Assembly (NCBI RefSeq): GCF_000786215.1
Contig: NZ_JROG01000007.1
Coordinates: 62,001 to 126,000 of the forward strand
Length of the DNA: 64,000 nt
Reading direction: 5' to 3'
Source: Sphingomonas sp. 35-24ZXX
GTDB lineage: Bacteria > Pseudomonadota > Alphaproteobacteria > Sphingomonadales > Sphingomonadaceae
Shown here: in pieces, positions 8,712-18,668 of the stretch
Layout: each line of letters opens with the position of its first letter
Numbering within the stretch: position 1 is the first letter of the stretch
Program-made: the position numbers and the translations under genes
Notes under the pieces: generated by a model
The model's input: only the letters and a program-made list of their open reading frames with translations
What the model was told of the DNA's origin: nothing
Databases searched by the model: none

Positions 8712-11120
8712 ATGGCGCTGCCCCCGATCATCACCGACTGGTTTGCGCAGCGCGGATGGGCACCCCGACAACATCAGCTGGCCATGCTGGCCGAGGCCGA
8801 GGCCGGACGGCATGCGCTGCTGGTCGCGTCGACCGGCGCGGGCAAGACGCTCGCGGGGTTTCTGCCCACCTTGCGCGATTTTGCCGATGGGGCGGGTCAT
8901 GACGGGCTGCACACGCTCTACATCTCGCCGCTGAAGGCGCTGGCGCACGATGTGCAGCGCAATCTGCTCACCCCGGTGCAGCAAATGGGGCTGGGCATAA
9001 CCATAGAAACTCGCAGCGGCGATACGCCCTCCGACCGCAAGGCGCGGCAGCGCGCCCGCCCGCCACACATATTGCTGACCACGCCCGAATCGCTGAGCCT
9101 GCTGCTGTCCTACCCCGAAAGCGCGGAGATGTTCGCCGGGCTGAAAACCGTGATCATCGACGAGGTCCATGCCTTTGCCACGTCCAAGCGCGGTGACCTG
9201 CTCAGCCTGTCGCTCTCCCGCCTGCAGGGCATCGCGCCGCAGATGCGCCGCGTGGCGCTGTCTGCGACTGTCGCGGATGCCGATGCCTACAGGGCCTGGC
9301 TCGCGCCGTTCGGCGATATCAACACCGTGGCATTGGTCGAGGGCGAGCCCGGCGCGGAGCCCGACCTGTCGATCCTGATCACCGATGACCGCGTGCCCTG
9401 GGCGGGGCACAGCGGCCATTATGCGGTGCCGCAGGTGCTCGAGGAGATCACCCGCAACCAGACGACGCTGGTCTTCTGCAACACGCGCTTCCTCGCCGAA
9501 TTCATCTTCCAGAAATTGTGGGAGCTCAACGAGGCGCACCTGCCGATCGGCATCCATCACGGATCGCTCTCGGTCGAGGCGCGGCGCAAGGTCGAAGGCG
9601 CGATGGCGCGCGGCGAACTGCGCGCGCTGGTCGCCACCGCCAGCCTCGATCTGGGCGTCGACTGGGGCAATGTCGATTGCGTGATCCAGATGGGTGCGCC
9701 GAAGGGATCCTCGCGGCTGTTGCAGCGCATCGGCCGCGCCAACCACCGGCTCGATTGCTCCAGCCGCGCGATCCTCGTCCCCGGCAATCGTTTCGAATAT
9801 CTCGAGGCGCAGGCGGCGTTCGATGCGGTCACCGAAGGCCAGCGCGATGGCGAAAGCTTTCGCCCCGGCGGGCTCGACGTGCTGGCGCAGCACATACTGG
9901 GCGCGGCCTGTGCGGGGCCGTTCCACGAAGACACGATGCTGGCCGAGGTGCAGTCCGCGCTGCCCTATAGTGCGCTCGACCGCGACGCCTTCCAGCGCGT
10001 GCTCGGCTTTGTCGAAAACGGCGGCTATTCGCTGAAGGCCTATGACAAGTTCAAGCGGCTGCTGCGCCTGCCCGATGGCACCTGGCGGCTGGTGCACCCC
10101 AAGTTCGCCGCGCAATACCGGCTGAACGCGGGCATCATCGTCGACACGCCGATGCTCGATGTGCGCTTCAAGAACGGCCGCTCGCTGGGGCGGGTGGAAG
10201 AAGATTTCGCAGCCCAGCTTTCGCCCGGCGACACCTTCATCTTTGCCGGCATGGGCTTGGAGGTCGAGCGGATCAAGGACTTGGACCTTGTCGTCAAGGC
10301 CTCGGCGAGGGCGACGCAGATCCCCAGTTACAACGGCGCGCGCATGCCGCTGACCACGCATCTGTCGTCGCGCGTGCGCAGCTTCCTCACCGACCGTGCC
10401 GGCTGGGGCCGCTTTCCCGATGATGTGCGCGAGTGGCTCGAGATGCAGGACTATCGCTCGGCGATGCCCGAGCCCGACCAGCTGCTTGTCGAGACGTTCC
10501 CGCACCACGGGCGGCAGTACATGGTCTGCTATCCGTTCGAAGGGTGGAACGCCCACCAGTCGCTGGGCATGCTGCTGACGCGGCGGATGGAAAGTCGCGG
10601 GCTGCAGCCGATGGGGTTTGTCGCCAACGACTATGCGCTCGCCGTGTGGAGCCTCAAGCCCGTCACTGACCCCGCCGCACTGTTTTCCGCCGACATCCTC
10701 GCCGATGAATTCACCGACTGGGTGCAGAATTCCTATCTGTTGAAACGTGCGTTCCGCGAGGTGGCGGTGATCAGCGGGCTGGTCGAGCGCCAGCATCCCG
10801 GCAAGAAGAAGTCGGGGCGGCAGGTCACCTTCTCGACCGACCTGATCTATGACGTATTGCGCAAGTACGAGCCCAACCATGTGCTGCTCGAAGCCGCCTG
10901 GGCCGATGCGCGGGCCCGGATGACCGATGTCGGCAGGCTGGGCGATCTGCTCGACCGTGCGGCAGGCACCATGCTGCATGTCGATCTGGAACGGGTCAGC
11001 CCGCTGGCGGTGCCGGTGCTGGTGATGATCGGGCGCGAAAGCGTGGCGCAGGGCTCGGCCGATGATGCGCTGCTGATCGAGGCCGAGAGCCTTGCGGCCA
11101 CCGCGATGCGCGCGGATTGA
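8712..11120 (+). CDS. Lhr-type DEXH helicase (ligase-associated DNA damage response type)
   Basis: This 802-residue superfamily 2 helicase has Walker A S-T-G-A-G-K-T near residues 40-46, the DEVH box near residues 150-153, and L-S-A-T (motif III). The second RecA domain has L-V-F-C-N-T-R and the motif VI block L-L-Q-R-I-G-R-A-N-H. A long C-terminal extension follows, as in the roughly 800-residue ligase-associated group. Those helicases usually sit beside an ATP-dependent DNA ligase, an exonuclease and a phosphoesterase and act in DNA repair. None of these partners lies beside it here. The ATG at 8712 aligns with the family start. Confidence 0.9.
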   Translation: MALPPIITDWFAQRGWAPRQHQLAMLAEAEAGRHALLVASTGAGKTLAGFLPTLRDFADGAGHDGLHTLYISPLKALAHDVQRNLLTPVQQMGLGITIETRSGDTPSDRKARQRARPPHILLTTPESLSLLLSYPESAEMFAGLKTVIIDEVHAFATSKRGDLLSLSLSRLQGIAPQMRRVALSATVADADAYRAWLAPFGDINTVALVEGEPGAEPDLSILITDDRVPWAGHSGHYAVPQVLEEITRNQTTLVFCNTRFLAEFIFQKLWELNEAHLPIGIHHGSLSVEARRKVEGAMARGELRALVATASLDLGVDWGNVDCVIQMGAPKGSSRLLQRIGRANHRLDCSSRAILVPGNRFEYLEAQAAFDAVTEGQRDGESFRPGGLDVLAQHILGAACAGPFHEDTMLAEVQSALPYSALDRDAFQRVLGFVENGGYSLKAYDKFKRLLRLPDGTWRLVHPKFAAQYRLNAGIIVDTPMLDVRFKNGRSLGRVEEDFAAQLSPGDTFIFAGMGLEVERIKDLDLVVKASARATQIPSYNGARMPLTTHLSSRVRSFLTDRAGWGRFPDDVREWLEMQDYRSAMPEPDQLLVETFPHHGRQYMVCYPFEGWNAHQSLGMLLTRRMESRGLQPMGFVANDYALAVWSLKPVTDPAALFSADILADEFTDWVQNSYLLKRAFREVAVISGLVERQHPGKKKSGRQVTFSTDLIYDVLRKYEPNHVLLEAAWADARARMTDVGRLGDLLDRAAGTMLHVDLERVSPLAVPVLVMIGRESVAQGSADDALLIEAESLAATAMRAD

Positions 11121-11202
11121 TTGCGCGATGCGCGCCCGCTGTGATACGTCTGCGGCGCACGCAAAGACCGTTGAAATCGCAGCGTGTGAGAGGACCCGAT
11201 CG

Positions 11203-12210
11203 ATGCCATTCCGCCCGCTCGCCGGTGCGTTCACCCTGATCGCGGCGCTTGCCGCTGCGCCTTCCGTCTCGGCCCAGGAGGCGGCACCCGCCTCGTCCGA
11301 CGCCCTTGCTGCTTACCCCAAGACCACGGTCGGCGATTTCACCGCCGCCGATGCGCCGGGGTTCGATGCAGAGACCATCGCGATCGCGCGCGACCGCGCC
11401 AGCCGCATGACCGTCCCGGTCAGCATCGATGGCCGCGGGCCGTTCTCGTTCATGATCGATACCGGCTCCGAGCGCACGGTGGTGTCGCGCGATATCGCCT
11501 CGATCCTGGCGCTGGAATTTGCCCAGATCGCCCGGCTGGTGAGCATCGCGGGCAGCAAGATGGTGCAGACGGTCTATCTGCCCGAAGTCACGCTGGGCCG
11601 CCGCAATTATGGCGAGCTGGTCGCGCCGATGCTGGAGCCGCACCATATCGGCGCAGATGGCATATTGGGGCTCGATGGCCTGCAGGACCAGCGCATCCTG
11701 TTCGACTTTCTGGAAAACGCGATCACCGTCGAGGATGTGACCGAACGCGTGCGCACCGGCGATTTCGAGATCGTGGTGAGCGCACGGCGCAAGTCCGGGC
11801 AGCTGATCTTCACCGATGCCACCATCGGCGGCAAGCGCGTTAACGTGGTCATCGATACCGGTGCGCAATCGAACATCGGCAATATGGCGCTGCTCAAGCG
11901 ACTGGGAACCGCCAATCAGGCCAGCGCGCAGCAGGCCAGCCTGACATCGGTCACCGGACAGACGATCATGGCCGATTCAGGTCTGGCGCAGGATTTCCGC
12001 ATCGGCCGGGCGCAGTTCGATTATGTGCCGATCGTGTTCGCCGACGCGGATGCGTTTCGCGAGCTGGGGCTCGACAAGACGCCCGCGCTGCTGCTGGGCA
12101 TGAGCACGCTCAGGCTGTTCAACCGGATGATGATCGATTTCAAGCAGCGCCGGGTGCTGTTCGACATGCCCTCCAGTTCCCCGCGCAAGCCCGAACGCGC
12201 CCGGATCTGA
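11203..12210 (+). CDS. secreted retropepsin-like aspartyl protease with two domains
   Basis: The 335-residue protein has a Sec signal ending S-V-S-A-Q at about residue 25. Two aspartyl-protease-like halves follow, each with the catalytic triplet D-T-G: residues 86-88 (I-D-T-G-S-E) and 218-220 (I-D-T-G-A-Q). Each half also has a G-I-L-G-L or L-L-G-M turn typical of retropepsin folds. Two D-T-G motifs in one chain could form an internal pseudo-dimer, as in eukaryotic pepsins. It is expected in the periplasm. The ATG at 11203 gives the clean signal peptide; the upstream ATG does not. Substrates are unknown. Confidence 0.8.
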   Translation: MPFRPLAGAFTLIAALAAAPSVSAQEAAPASSDALAAYPKTTVGDFTAADAPGFDAETIAIARDRASRMTVPVSIDGRGPFSFMIDTGSERTVVSRDIASILALEFAQIARLVSIAGSKMVQTVYLPEVTLGRRNYGELVAPMLEPHHIGADGILGLDGLQDQRILFDFLENAITVEDVTERVRTGDFEIVVSARRKSGQLIFTDATIGGKRVNVVIDTGAQSNIGNMALLKRLGTANQASAQQASLTSVTGQTIMADSGLAQDFRIGRAQFDYVPIVFADADAFRELGLDKTPALLLGMSTLRLFNRMMIDFKQRRVLFDMPSSSPRKPERARI

Positions 12211-12219
12211 CCCGCGCGC

Positions 12220-12756
12220 TCAGCACCAGTCGGGACGACCGTTGCCAAACCAGACAGCAAGCCCCTCGCCCACCAGCGCGGACCCCAGGCTCTCGCCGGC
12301 GCGCGTGACGCGAAACAGCTTGCGGCCATAGCGGTCCTCGGCGCGATCGGCGGGTTCGAGCACGAACGGCCCCGCATTAAGCAGCTGCTGCATCCGGTTG
12401 GTCGCCCGGCGGCCGAGCGCGAGTTCGGCGGGACAGCGCGGTGAAGACACCTCGGGCGTGTCGATATCCGACACGCGAATCTTCTCGCCGCGCAACCAGA
12501 AGGTGTCGCCATCGACTACGCAGGTGTAGCGCTGCCCGCCGCCGCAAATCGGGAAATAGATCTGGCTGGCGTCCGCAGGTGCACTGGCCGAAATGGCCAG
12601 AGCTCCCGGCATATCTGCCGTCGGCTTCGTCCAGCCAGCCAGCCAGTCGGGCGCATTCCAGCCCACCAGTGCCGCCAGCGCAATCGCCAGTACGACCGGT
12701 CGGCGGCTGGGGGCAGCAGGCTGCGCGAACACGAGTGTGGGGGATTGCCTGGCCAT
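12220..12756 (-). CDS. membrane-anchored thermonuclease-family (SNase-like) protein
   Basis: The 178-residue protein has an N-terminal membrane segment near residues 21-36, then a staphylococcal-nuclease OB fold. The core motifs are visible: V-V-D-G-D-T-F for metal binding, I-R-V-S-D-I-D-T-P-E with the catalytic Arg and Glu, and D-R-Y-G-R-K carrying the second catalytic Arg. All key residues are present, so it is likely an active nuclease facing the periplasm. It is convergent with the aspartyl protease gene, leaving 9 bases between stops, and no terminator-like hairpin is visible there. Confidence 0.85.
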   Translation of the reverse strand: MARQSPTLVFAQPAAPSRRPVVLAIALAALVGWNAPDWLAGWTKPTADMPGALAISASAPADASQIYFPICGGGQRYTCVVDGDTFWLRGEKIRVSDIDTPEVSSPRCPAELALGRRATNRMQQLLNAGPFVLEPADRAEDRYGRKLFRVTRAGESLGSALVGEGLAVWFGNGRPDWC

Positions 12757-12814
12757 GCACCGATCATCCCTGCCACAGGTAAATCAAACCTTACCCGTGC
12801 GGTGGGCCGTGGCC

Positions 12815-13177
12815 TCATTTGCCCACGAACAGAAATCCCACCCCCGCCATGATGCAAGCGAACGCCGCGATGTGGCGCCATCCCAGCGCCTCGCCCAGCA
12901 CGGTGACCATGAATATTCCGAAGATGGTGAGCGCGAGCGCCTCCTGCACGATCTTGAGCTGTCCCGGCGTCCAGCCCGCGGCAAAGCCGATGCGATTGGC
13001 GGGCACGGCAAAGCAGTATTCGATCAGCGCGATGCCCCAGCTGGTCGCGATCACCCAGATGATCGGCCGCGCAGCGGCGGCCTCCGGCCCGCCCTTCAAA
13101 TGCCAGTACCAGGCGGTGGTCATGAAGATATTCGAGACGGCGAGCAGCAGCACGGTAGGCGCGATCTGGCTGGGCAT
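12815..13177 (-). CDS. DMT superfamily small membrane protein (DUF486)
   Basis: This 120-residue protein has four hydrophobic segments and matches the DUF486 group of the drug/metabolite transporter fold: N-I-F-M-T-T-A-W-Y-W-H-L near the start, E-Y-C-F-A-V-P-A-N-R-I-G in the middle, and L-K-I-V-Q-E before segment 3. The family is membrane-embedded and probably dimeric; its substrate is unknown. It lies 58 bases upstream of the nuclease gene in the same direction. Confidence 0.85.
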   Translation of the reverse strand: MPSQIAPTVLLLAVSNIFMTTAWYWHLKGGPEAAAARPIIWVIATSWGIALIEYCFAVPANRIGFAAGWTPGQLKIVQEALALTIFGIFMVTVLGEALGWRHIAAFACIMAGVGFLFVGK

Positions 13178-13350
13178 GGGAAAACTCTCAGGAAGGTTCG
13201 GCGAAATTTGCCCGATGCGGGATGGCGAGCGGCGGCAGGAGGTAAAGAGAAGATAAATCTGTCGTCAACGCCTGCTTAACCTTTGGTGCCAAGCAGCGCT
13301 TAACCAGGGACACGCACATCTTGTTCAACACCAGAACATTGGGGGTCAGT

Positions 13351-13605
13351 ATGTCACCGGACAATCTGTTCATTTCGTTCCTGTCGATCTCGCTCGCATC
13401 GGTTTTTCTGGCGTTGATCATCGGTACGCGCGGCGAGGAAATCCGCAAGATCGCAACGGCGATCGGAGAGGAAAGCGGAGGCCTGACCCGACGCAAGGCG
13501 CGCATCGCGGCGGTCGAGCGCAAGACCGCGATTGCCGACGAAGCGATGATGGCCCGCGCGCGCGGCGAACGCTTCGTGCCGCCGCGGGACTATCGCAAGG
13601 TCTGA
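13351..13605 (+). CDS. hypothetical small membrane-anchored protein
   Basis: The 84-residue protein has one N-terminal membrane segment (about residues 5-25, L-F-I-S-F-L-S-I-S-L-A-S-V-F) followed by a basic, Ala/Arg-rich cytoplasmic helix and a short P-P-R-D-Y-R-K-V tail. The ATG at 13351 is preceded by a G-rich site; a TTG at 13321 is a possible longer start. GCTTAACC occurs twice upstream, at 13274 and 13298. I do not recognise the family. Confidence 0.55.
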   Translation: MSPDNLFISFLSISLASVFLALIIGTRGEEIRKIATAIGEESGGLTRRKARIAAVERKTAIADEAMMARARGERFVPPRDYRKV

Positions 13606-13616
13606 TATCCGAGGGT

Positions 13617-14123
13617 TCAGCCCTGGCCGGCAGATCCTGCGGTGATATCGATAATGTATCCCAGCATGCCGATGGGGGTACCATCCCGGTCGAACCGGCA
13701 TGTTCCGCGCGACATCACCTCGCGCTGCTCGCCGCTGTCGGTGATGATCCGGGCGCGGAAGTCATAATCCTCGCCATGGTCGAGCGCGCGCTGCACCGCG
13801 TCGGCCACCGTCAACCGATCATCGGGATGGTAATAGGCGATCGCCTCCTCCAGCCCGGGCTGGCCGCGCCTTGGGTCGCGCTGATGAATGGCGAACACCT
13901 CGTCCGACCAGAACAGCGAGGAATCCGCCCGCTCGAACTGCCAGCTTCCCATCCGGCCGATCGACAAGGCCAGGTCCAGCGACAGTGTCACCCGGTTGTG
14001 ATCGCGGCTGAGCGCAAGCACCCGCCGCCGGGCCAGACGCAACCGGCGCAAGAGCTCCAGCGCCGCCAGCGTTGCCAGCAGCGCGCATGCCCAAGGTAAA
14101 TGCTCGATCAGCGCCGTGCCCAC
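13617..14123 (-). CDS. membrane-anchored PAS domain protein without output domain
   Basis: The 168-residue protein begins with one hydrophobic segment (about residues 8-25) and a basic linker. A single PAS fold of the PAS_3 type follows: G-S-W-Q-F-E, W-S-D-E-V-F-A-I-H, the Y-H-P-D-D-R motif, and an E-V-M-S-R-G-T-C-R-F-D-R-D-G ending. There is no kinase, cyclase or DNA-binding domain. The GTG at 14123 starts 1 base after the gamma-carbonic-anhydrase-like stop, with AGGGA upstream. It is therefore the third gene of the hemB operon. A sensing role by protein contact is inference. Confidence 0.8.
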   Translation of the reverse strand: MGTALIEHLPWACALLATLAALELLRRLRLARRRVLALSRDHNRVTLSLDLALSIGRMGSWQFERADSSLFWSDEVFAIHQRDPRRGQPGLEEAIAYYHPDDRLTVADAVQRALDHGEDYDFRARIITDSGEQREVMSRGTCRFDRDGTPIGMLGYIIDITAGSAGQG

Positions 14124-14124
14124 G

Positions 14125-14676
14125 TCAATCCCTGCTGGTGGCTGCCTTGTGCGCCTTGGCGTTTTCGACGTAATGCGCCACGCCGATGCGCATGCCTGCG
14201 ATGGCAGGCGGGGGCAGGTCGCGCATGTACTGCGCCGGACGTCCGCCCCAGAGCTGGCCGGAAGGCATGACCTTGCCAGGGGTCAGCATCGCGCCGGCGG
14301 CGAGCATCGCATCACCCTCGATCCGGCAGCCGTCCATCACGATCGCCCCCAGGCCGACAAAGGCGCGGTCTTCCAGCACGCAGCCGTGCACCATCGCCAG
14401 ATGGCCGATCAGCACATCCTCGCCGATCAGCGTGGGAAAGCCCTCGGGCTGGCCGGGGCGGGGGCTGTCGCAATGGATGACGGTGCCATCCTGCACGTTG
14501 CTGCGCGCGCCGATGACGATGCGGTTGACGTCGGCCCGGATCACGCAATTGTACCAGACGCTCGCATCGGGGCCGATCTCGACATCGCCGATGATGCGGC
14601 AGCCGGGCGCGATGAAGGCGCTGTCGTGGATGCGCGGGGTCTTGCCGTGCAACGTGATGATCGAAACGCCATCCAT
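14125..14676 (-). CDS. gamma carbonic anhydrase family protein
   Basis: This 183-residue left-handed beta-helix protein has repeated hexapeptides (I-G-D-V-E-I, I-G-A-R-S-N-V-Q-D-G, I-E-G-D-A-M-L-A-A-G). The three metal-binding histidines are visible in V-I-H-C and L-I-G-H-L-A-M-V-H. Members form trimers with zinc or iron at the subunit interface; many hydrate CO2 weakly or have unknown roles. The ATG at 14676 lies 4 bases after the hemB stop, so it is translated from the same message. The upstream part of the open frame is a shadow of hemB. Confidence 0.85.
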   Translation of the reverse strand: MDGVSIITLHGKTPRIHDSAFIAPGCRIIGDVEIGPDASVWYNCVIRADVNRIVIGARSNVQDGTVIHCDSPRPGQPEGFPTLIGEDVLIGHLAMVHGCVLEDRAFVGLGAIVMDGCRIEGDAMLAAGAMLTPGKVMPSGQLWGGRPAQYMRDLPPPAIAGMRIGVAHYVENAKAHKAATSRD

Positions 14677-14680
14677 CGGA

Positions 14681-15703
<1,023 letters not shown>

Positions 15704-15754
15704 TTAGCGGGTGCGTTCGCGCAGGGAAAGATAGTTCCCCCAAAGCAGCGAAAA

Positions 15755-17173
15755 TCAGCCCACCGGAAGCGTCAGCACCGCGCGCAGGCCTTCGACCGCT
15801 CCGCCCGCGCCGCGGCGGTTCTGCAGTGTCAGCGATCCGCCATGCTGGTGCGCGATGGCACGCGCGAGCGTGAGCCCCAGGCCGGTGCCGCCGGTCGCCA
15901 TGTTGCGCGAGGCCTCCAGCCGGGTGAACGGCTCGAACATCTGCTCGATCCGGTCATCGGGAATGCCCGGGCCATCATCGTCGATGGTGATCGCGACGCT
16001 GCCGGACCCAGCACCAGCGGTCGATGCAATGCTGACCCTCGCCCGTTCGCCGTAGCGCACCGCATTGCCGATGACGTTGCGCAGCGCCCGGCGGATCCAG
16101 GTCAGCTGCAACGGCGCGACGATGCGTGGCGCATCCGCCAGCGCGACATCCTCGCCCAGGTCGTGGAACTCCTCGGCGATCATTTCGACGAGCGCGACCA
16201 GATTGACCGGCTCTGCCACTTCGCCCGTGCGCCCGATGCGGGCCAGTGACAGAATGTCGTCGAGCGTGCGGGTGATATCGTCGATGCTGGCAACCATGCG
16301 GCTGCGGTGGCGCTCGTCGGGCACCGATTCCACCCGCACCCGCAACGCGGCGAGCGGCGTCTTGAGGTCATGCCCGATCGCGCCCAGCATCACGTCCTTT
16401 TCGTTCAGCATCGCGGAAATGCGTGCGCTCATCGCGTTGAACGACCGGGTCAGAGCGACCAGATCGCTGGGGCCGGAAGGCTCGATCGGTTCGGCTTCCT
16501 GCGTCCGTTCGAACCGCGCCACCCCCTCGCGCAGCGTGCCCATCGACCGGGCGATCCGCCGCGTCAGCCAGATCAGGGGCACCAGCATCACCAGATAAAG
16601 CACCACCGTCTGCGCGATGATGGTGGCGACGATCCGACCCGATGCCTCGGCCACGGGCACATGCACGCTCAGCCAGCGGCCGTCGGGTCGCTCGATCGCG
16701 ACCAGCGCCAGCTGCCGGATGCGACGGTCGTTGCGGCCGCCAATTTCTGCGGCGAGTCGTTCCATGCGCCGTGCGCGCGGCGGCGCCTTCACCGTCACTG
16801 CCTCGATCCGGCGATAGCTGACGCCATAGCTGGGCAATATGGCATCCAGCCGCGAGACCAGACCGGGGACGCGCTGCATCTGAGGCGTGATCGGGCTGGT
16901 GTCGGTCAGCTGGGTCCGCCGGAAGCGCAGCCCGGGCGCGCGCCCCATCCGGCCCAGCATTCGCTCGCGCAGCGGGCGCCCCTGCTCCAGCCGATCGGTC
17001 GCCGCAATCAGCCGCACCGCCGCCTCTGCGGCAACGCGGTCCATCGCCTGTTCGCGCTGGGCGCGGACCATCAGCGCGGCGTTGAGCAGCTGCCCGACCA
17101 GCAAGGCGAGCGCGATGGTGAGCAGCAGGCGGCCGGAAAGGCTTGACGGCCACAGCCGCTGGACCAGCTTCAT
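15755..17173 (-). CDS. two-component sensor histidine kinase
   Basis: The 472-residue inner-membrane sensor has a first membrane segment near residues 14-35, a periplasmic domain of roughly 140 residues rich in Arg, a second segment (V-V-L-Y-L-V-M-L-V-P-L-I-W-L), and a HAMP linker. The H-box is G-H-D-L-K-T-P with the phospho-acceptor His. The ATPase domain has N-A-V-R-Y-G, D-D-G-P-G-I-P, F-E-P-F-T-R-L and G-T-G-L-G-L. Its ATG overlaps the response regulator stop by 4 bases. The EnvZ/TctE-like arrangement fits an envelope sensor. The neighbouring EF-hand protein hints at calcium or cation signals (inference). Confidence 0.9.
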   Translation of the reverse strand: MKLVQRLWPSSLSGRLLLTIALALLVGQLLNAALMVRAQREQAMDRVAAEAAVRLIAATDRLEQGRPLRERMLGRMGRAPGLRFRRTQLTDTSPITPQMQRVPGLVSRLDAILPSYGVSYRRIEAVTVKAPPRARRMERLAAEIGGRNDRRIRQLALVAIERPDGRWLSVHVPVAEASGRIVATIIAQTVVLYLVMLVPLIWLTRRIARSMGTLREGVARFERTQEAEPIEPSGPSDLVALTRSFNAMSARISAMLNEKDVMLGAIGHDLKTPLAALRVRVESVPDERHRSRMVASIDDITRTLDDILSLARIGRTGEVAEPVNLVALVEMIAEEFHDLGEDVALADAPRIVAPLQLTWIRRALRNVIGNAVRYGERARVSIASTAGAGSGSVAITIDDDGPGIPDDRIEQMFEPFTRLEASRNMATGGTGLGLTLARAIAHQHGGSLTLQNRRGAGGAVEGLRAVLTLPVG

Positions 17174-17904
17174 GGGCTGTCGGGGCTCGCCAGTCGCCGC
17201 ACTCGCGCCGCCAGCGTATAGCCCCCGCCCCATACGGTCTTGATCAGCCGCGGGGTCCGGTTGTCGGCTTCCACCTTCTTGCGCAACCGGCTGATCTGGT
17301 TATCGATCGCGCGGTCGAACAGATGCGCCTCGCGGCCATGCGCGAGGTCGAGCAGCTGATCGCGATTGAGCACATGGCCCGCATGCTCGCAGAACACCTG
17401 CAGCAGCTTGAATTCTGCGGTCGAGATCGGCACCAGGGCGCCATCGGGATCGGTCAGGCGGCGCTTGACGGTATCGAGCCGCCAGCCATCGAACTCGAAG
17501 CCCTGCACCGCGTCCTCGATCGGCTGGGGCGCGCGCGCCGCGCGGCGCAGAACGGTCTTGATCCGCGCCACCAGCTCGCGCGGGTCGAACGGCTTGACGA
17601 CATAATCGTCCGCACCGATTTCCAGACCGATGATCCGGTCCATCGCCTCGCCCTTGGCGGTGAGCAGAATGACCGGAATTTCCGACTGCGCCGCGACATG
17701 GCGGCACAGGCTGAGGCCATCCTCGCCGGGCATCATGATGTCGAGCAGCAGGATCGCAAAGCGCTGGTCGCGCATCAATGTGCGCGCCTTCGCGGCATCG
17801 CCCGCCTCTGTGACGGCAAAGCCCTGCCCCACCAGATATTCCGCGAGCGGTTCGCGCAGGCTCGGCTCGTCATCGATCAGCAGGATATGGGGGGCATCGG
17901 TCAT
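17170..17904 (-). CDS. OmpR-family response regulator
   Basis: The 244-residue protein has a receiver domain with the acidic pair D-D-E, the phosphoryl Asp in L-L-D-I-M-M-P, Thr in L-L-T-A-K and Lys in V-V-K-P-F-D-P. A C-terminal winged helix follows, with the recognition-helix region F-D-R-A-I-D-N-Q-I-S-R-L-R-K-K and the wing V-W-G-G-G-Y. The ATG at 17904 is the family start; the open frame upstream adds an unrelated leader. It is cotranscribed with the sensor kinase through an ATGA overlap. A strong hairpin separates it from the upstream EF-hand gene. Confidence 0.92.
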   Translation of the reverse strand: MTDAPHILLIDDEPSLREPLAEYLVGQGFAVTEAGDAAKARTLMRDQRFAILLLDIMMPGEDGLSLCRHVAAQSEIPVILLTAKGEAMDRIIGLEIGADDYVVKPFDPRELVARIKTVLRRAARAPQPIEDAVQGFEFDGWRLDTVKRRLTDPDGALVPISTAEFKLLQVFCEHAGHVLNRDQLLDLAHGREAHLFDRAIDNQISRLRKKVEADNRTPRLIKTVWGGGYTLAARVRRLASPDSP

Positions 17905-17943
17905 GGTGAATCCGCATGTGCCGGTTGGCAGCGACAAAGGCAA

Positions 17944-17984
17944 CCGGCCCCCGGCGCATCAGGGGAATCTGCGCCGGGGGCCGG
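17944..17984 (-). terminator. strong GC hairpin between EF-hand gene and response regulator
   Basis: A perfect 15-bp stem (17944-17958 with 17970-17984) closes an 11-base loop. In the minus direction it is followed by a weak T-containing stretch (TTGCCTTTG), so it could end or attenuate transcription of the EF-hand gene before the two-component genes. Confidence 0.55.
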
Positions 17985-18006
17985 AAGCTTGTGCAGGGCT
18001 TGAAGA

Positions 18007-18630
18007 TCAGCTCTGGGGAGCGGCCCGGCGGTCCTGCCAGCGCTGCTTCATCGCTTCGCGGGCGGCCTCGCGTTCGGCCTTGGTGACCTGGCCGTCGTTG
18101 TTGGTGTCCTGACGCTTGAAGCGTTCGAGTGCACCGGCCTCGAATTCGGCGAGCGTGATCGCGCCGTCCTTGTTGGTGTCGAGGCGCATCATGCCGCCGC
18201 GCATGCCCATGCGATGGCCACCGCGCATGCCCTTGCCGGGGCCACCGCGCCATTTGCCGCCCTGGCGAGCGCCGGGTTCACCCTTGCCTGCCTCGGCGCG
18301 CATGCTCATCCGCTCGGCGCGCTTGGCTTCGCGGGCTTCACGCGCTGCGGTCATTTCCGCAAGGCTCACCTCGCCGCTGCCATCGGTGTCGAGCTTCTTG
18401 AAGCGTTCGGCCATCCGCGCCTCGCGATCGGCCTTGTCGATCTTGCCGTCCTTGTTGACGTCCATCCGCGCGAACATCGTCTGCGCCTGGGTGCGGACTT
18501 CGGCCTGGGTGATGACGCCATCCTGATTGGCATCGGGGCCGCGCATCTTGCCGGGAGCCGGCTGGGCGACGGCGATGGTGCCGGACAGCATCGCGGCGAG
18601 CGCGGCTCCGGCGATAAGGGTCTTCTTCAT
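18007..18630 (-). CDS. secreted protein with five EF-hand calcium-binding motifs
   Basis: The 207-residue protein has a Sec signal ending I-A-V-A-Q at about residue 23. Five EF-hand loops of D-x-D/N-x-D/S-G type are present: D-A-N-Q-D-G, D-V-N-K-D-G, D-T-D-G-S-G, D-T-N-K-D-G and D-T-N-N-D-G. A Gly/Met/Arg-rich linker lies between the third and fourth. Pairs 1-2 and 4-5 can fold as normal EF-hand modules. It should bind calcium in the periplasm or outside. The ATG at 18630 is certain from the signal peptide. It lies just upstream of the two-component system, separated by a GC hairpin. Confidence 0.85.
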   Translation of the reverse strand: MKKTLIAGAALAAMLSGTIAVAQPAPGKMRGPDANQDGVITQAEVRTQAQTMFARMDVNKDGKIDKADREARMAERFKKLDTDGSGEVSLAEMTAAREAREAKRAERMSMRAEAGKGEPGARQGGKWRGGPGKGMRGGHRMGMRGGMMRLDTNKDGAITLAEFEAGALERFKRQDTNNDGQVTKAEREAAREAMKQRWQDRRAAPQS

Positions 18631-18668
18631 GGGGGCATTCCTTTGTGAAACTTGGGGTCGATCAGGTA

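Noticed and set aside
7668-11234. A 1188-codon open frame on the minus strand over the helicase and amidohydrolase genes
   Set aside because: It lies antisense to genes with clear motifs. Its composition (His, Arg, Gln, Asp-rich, no motifs) is what the GC-rich codon bias produces on the opposite strand.
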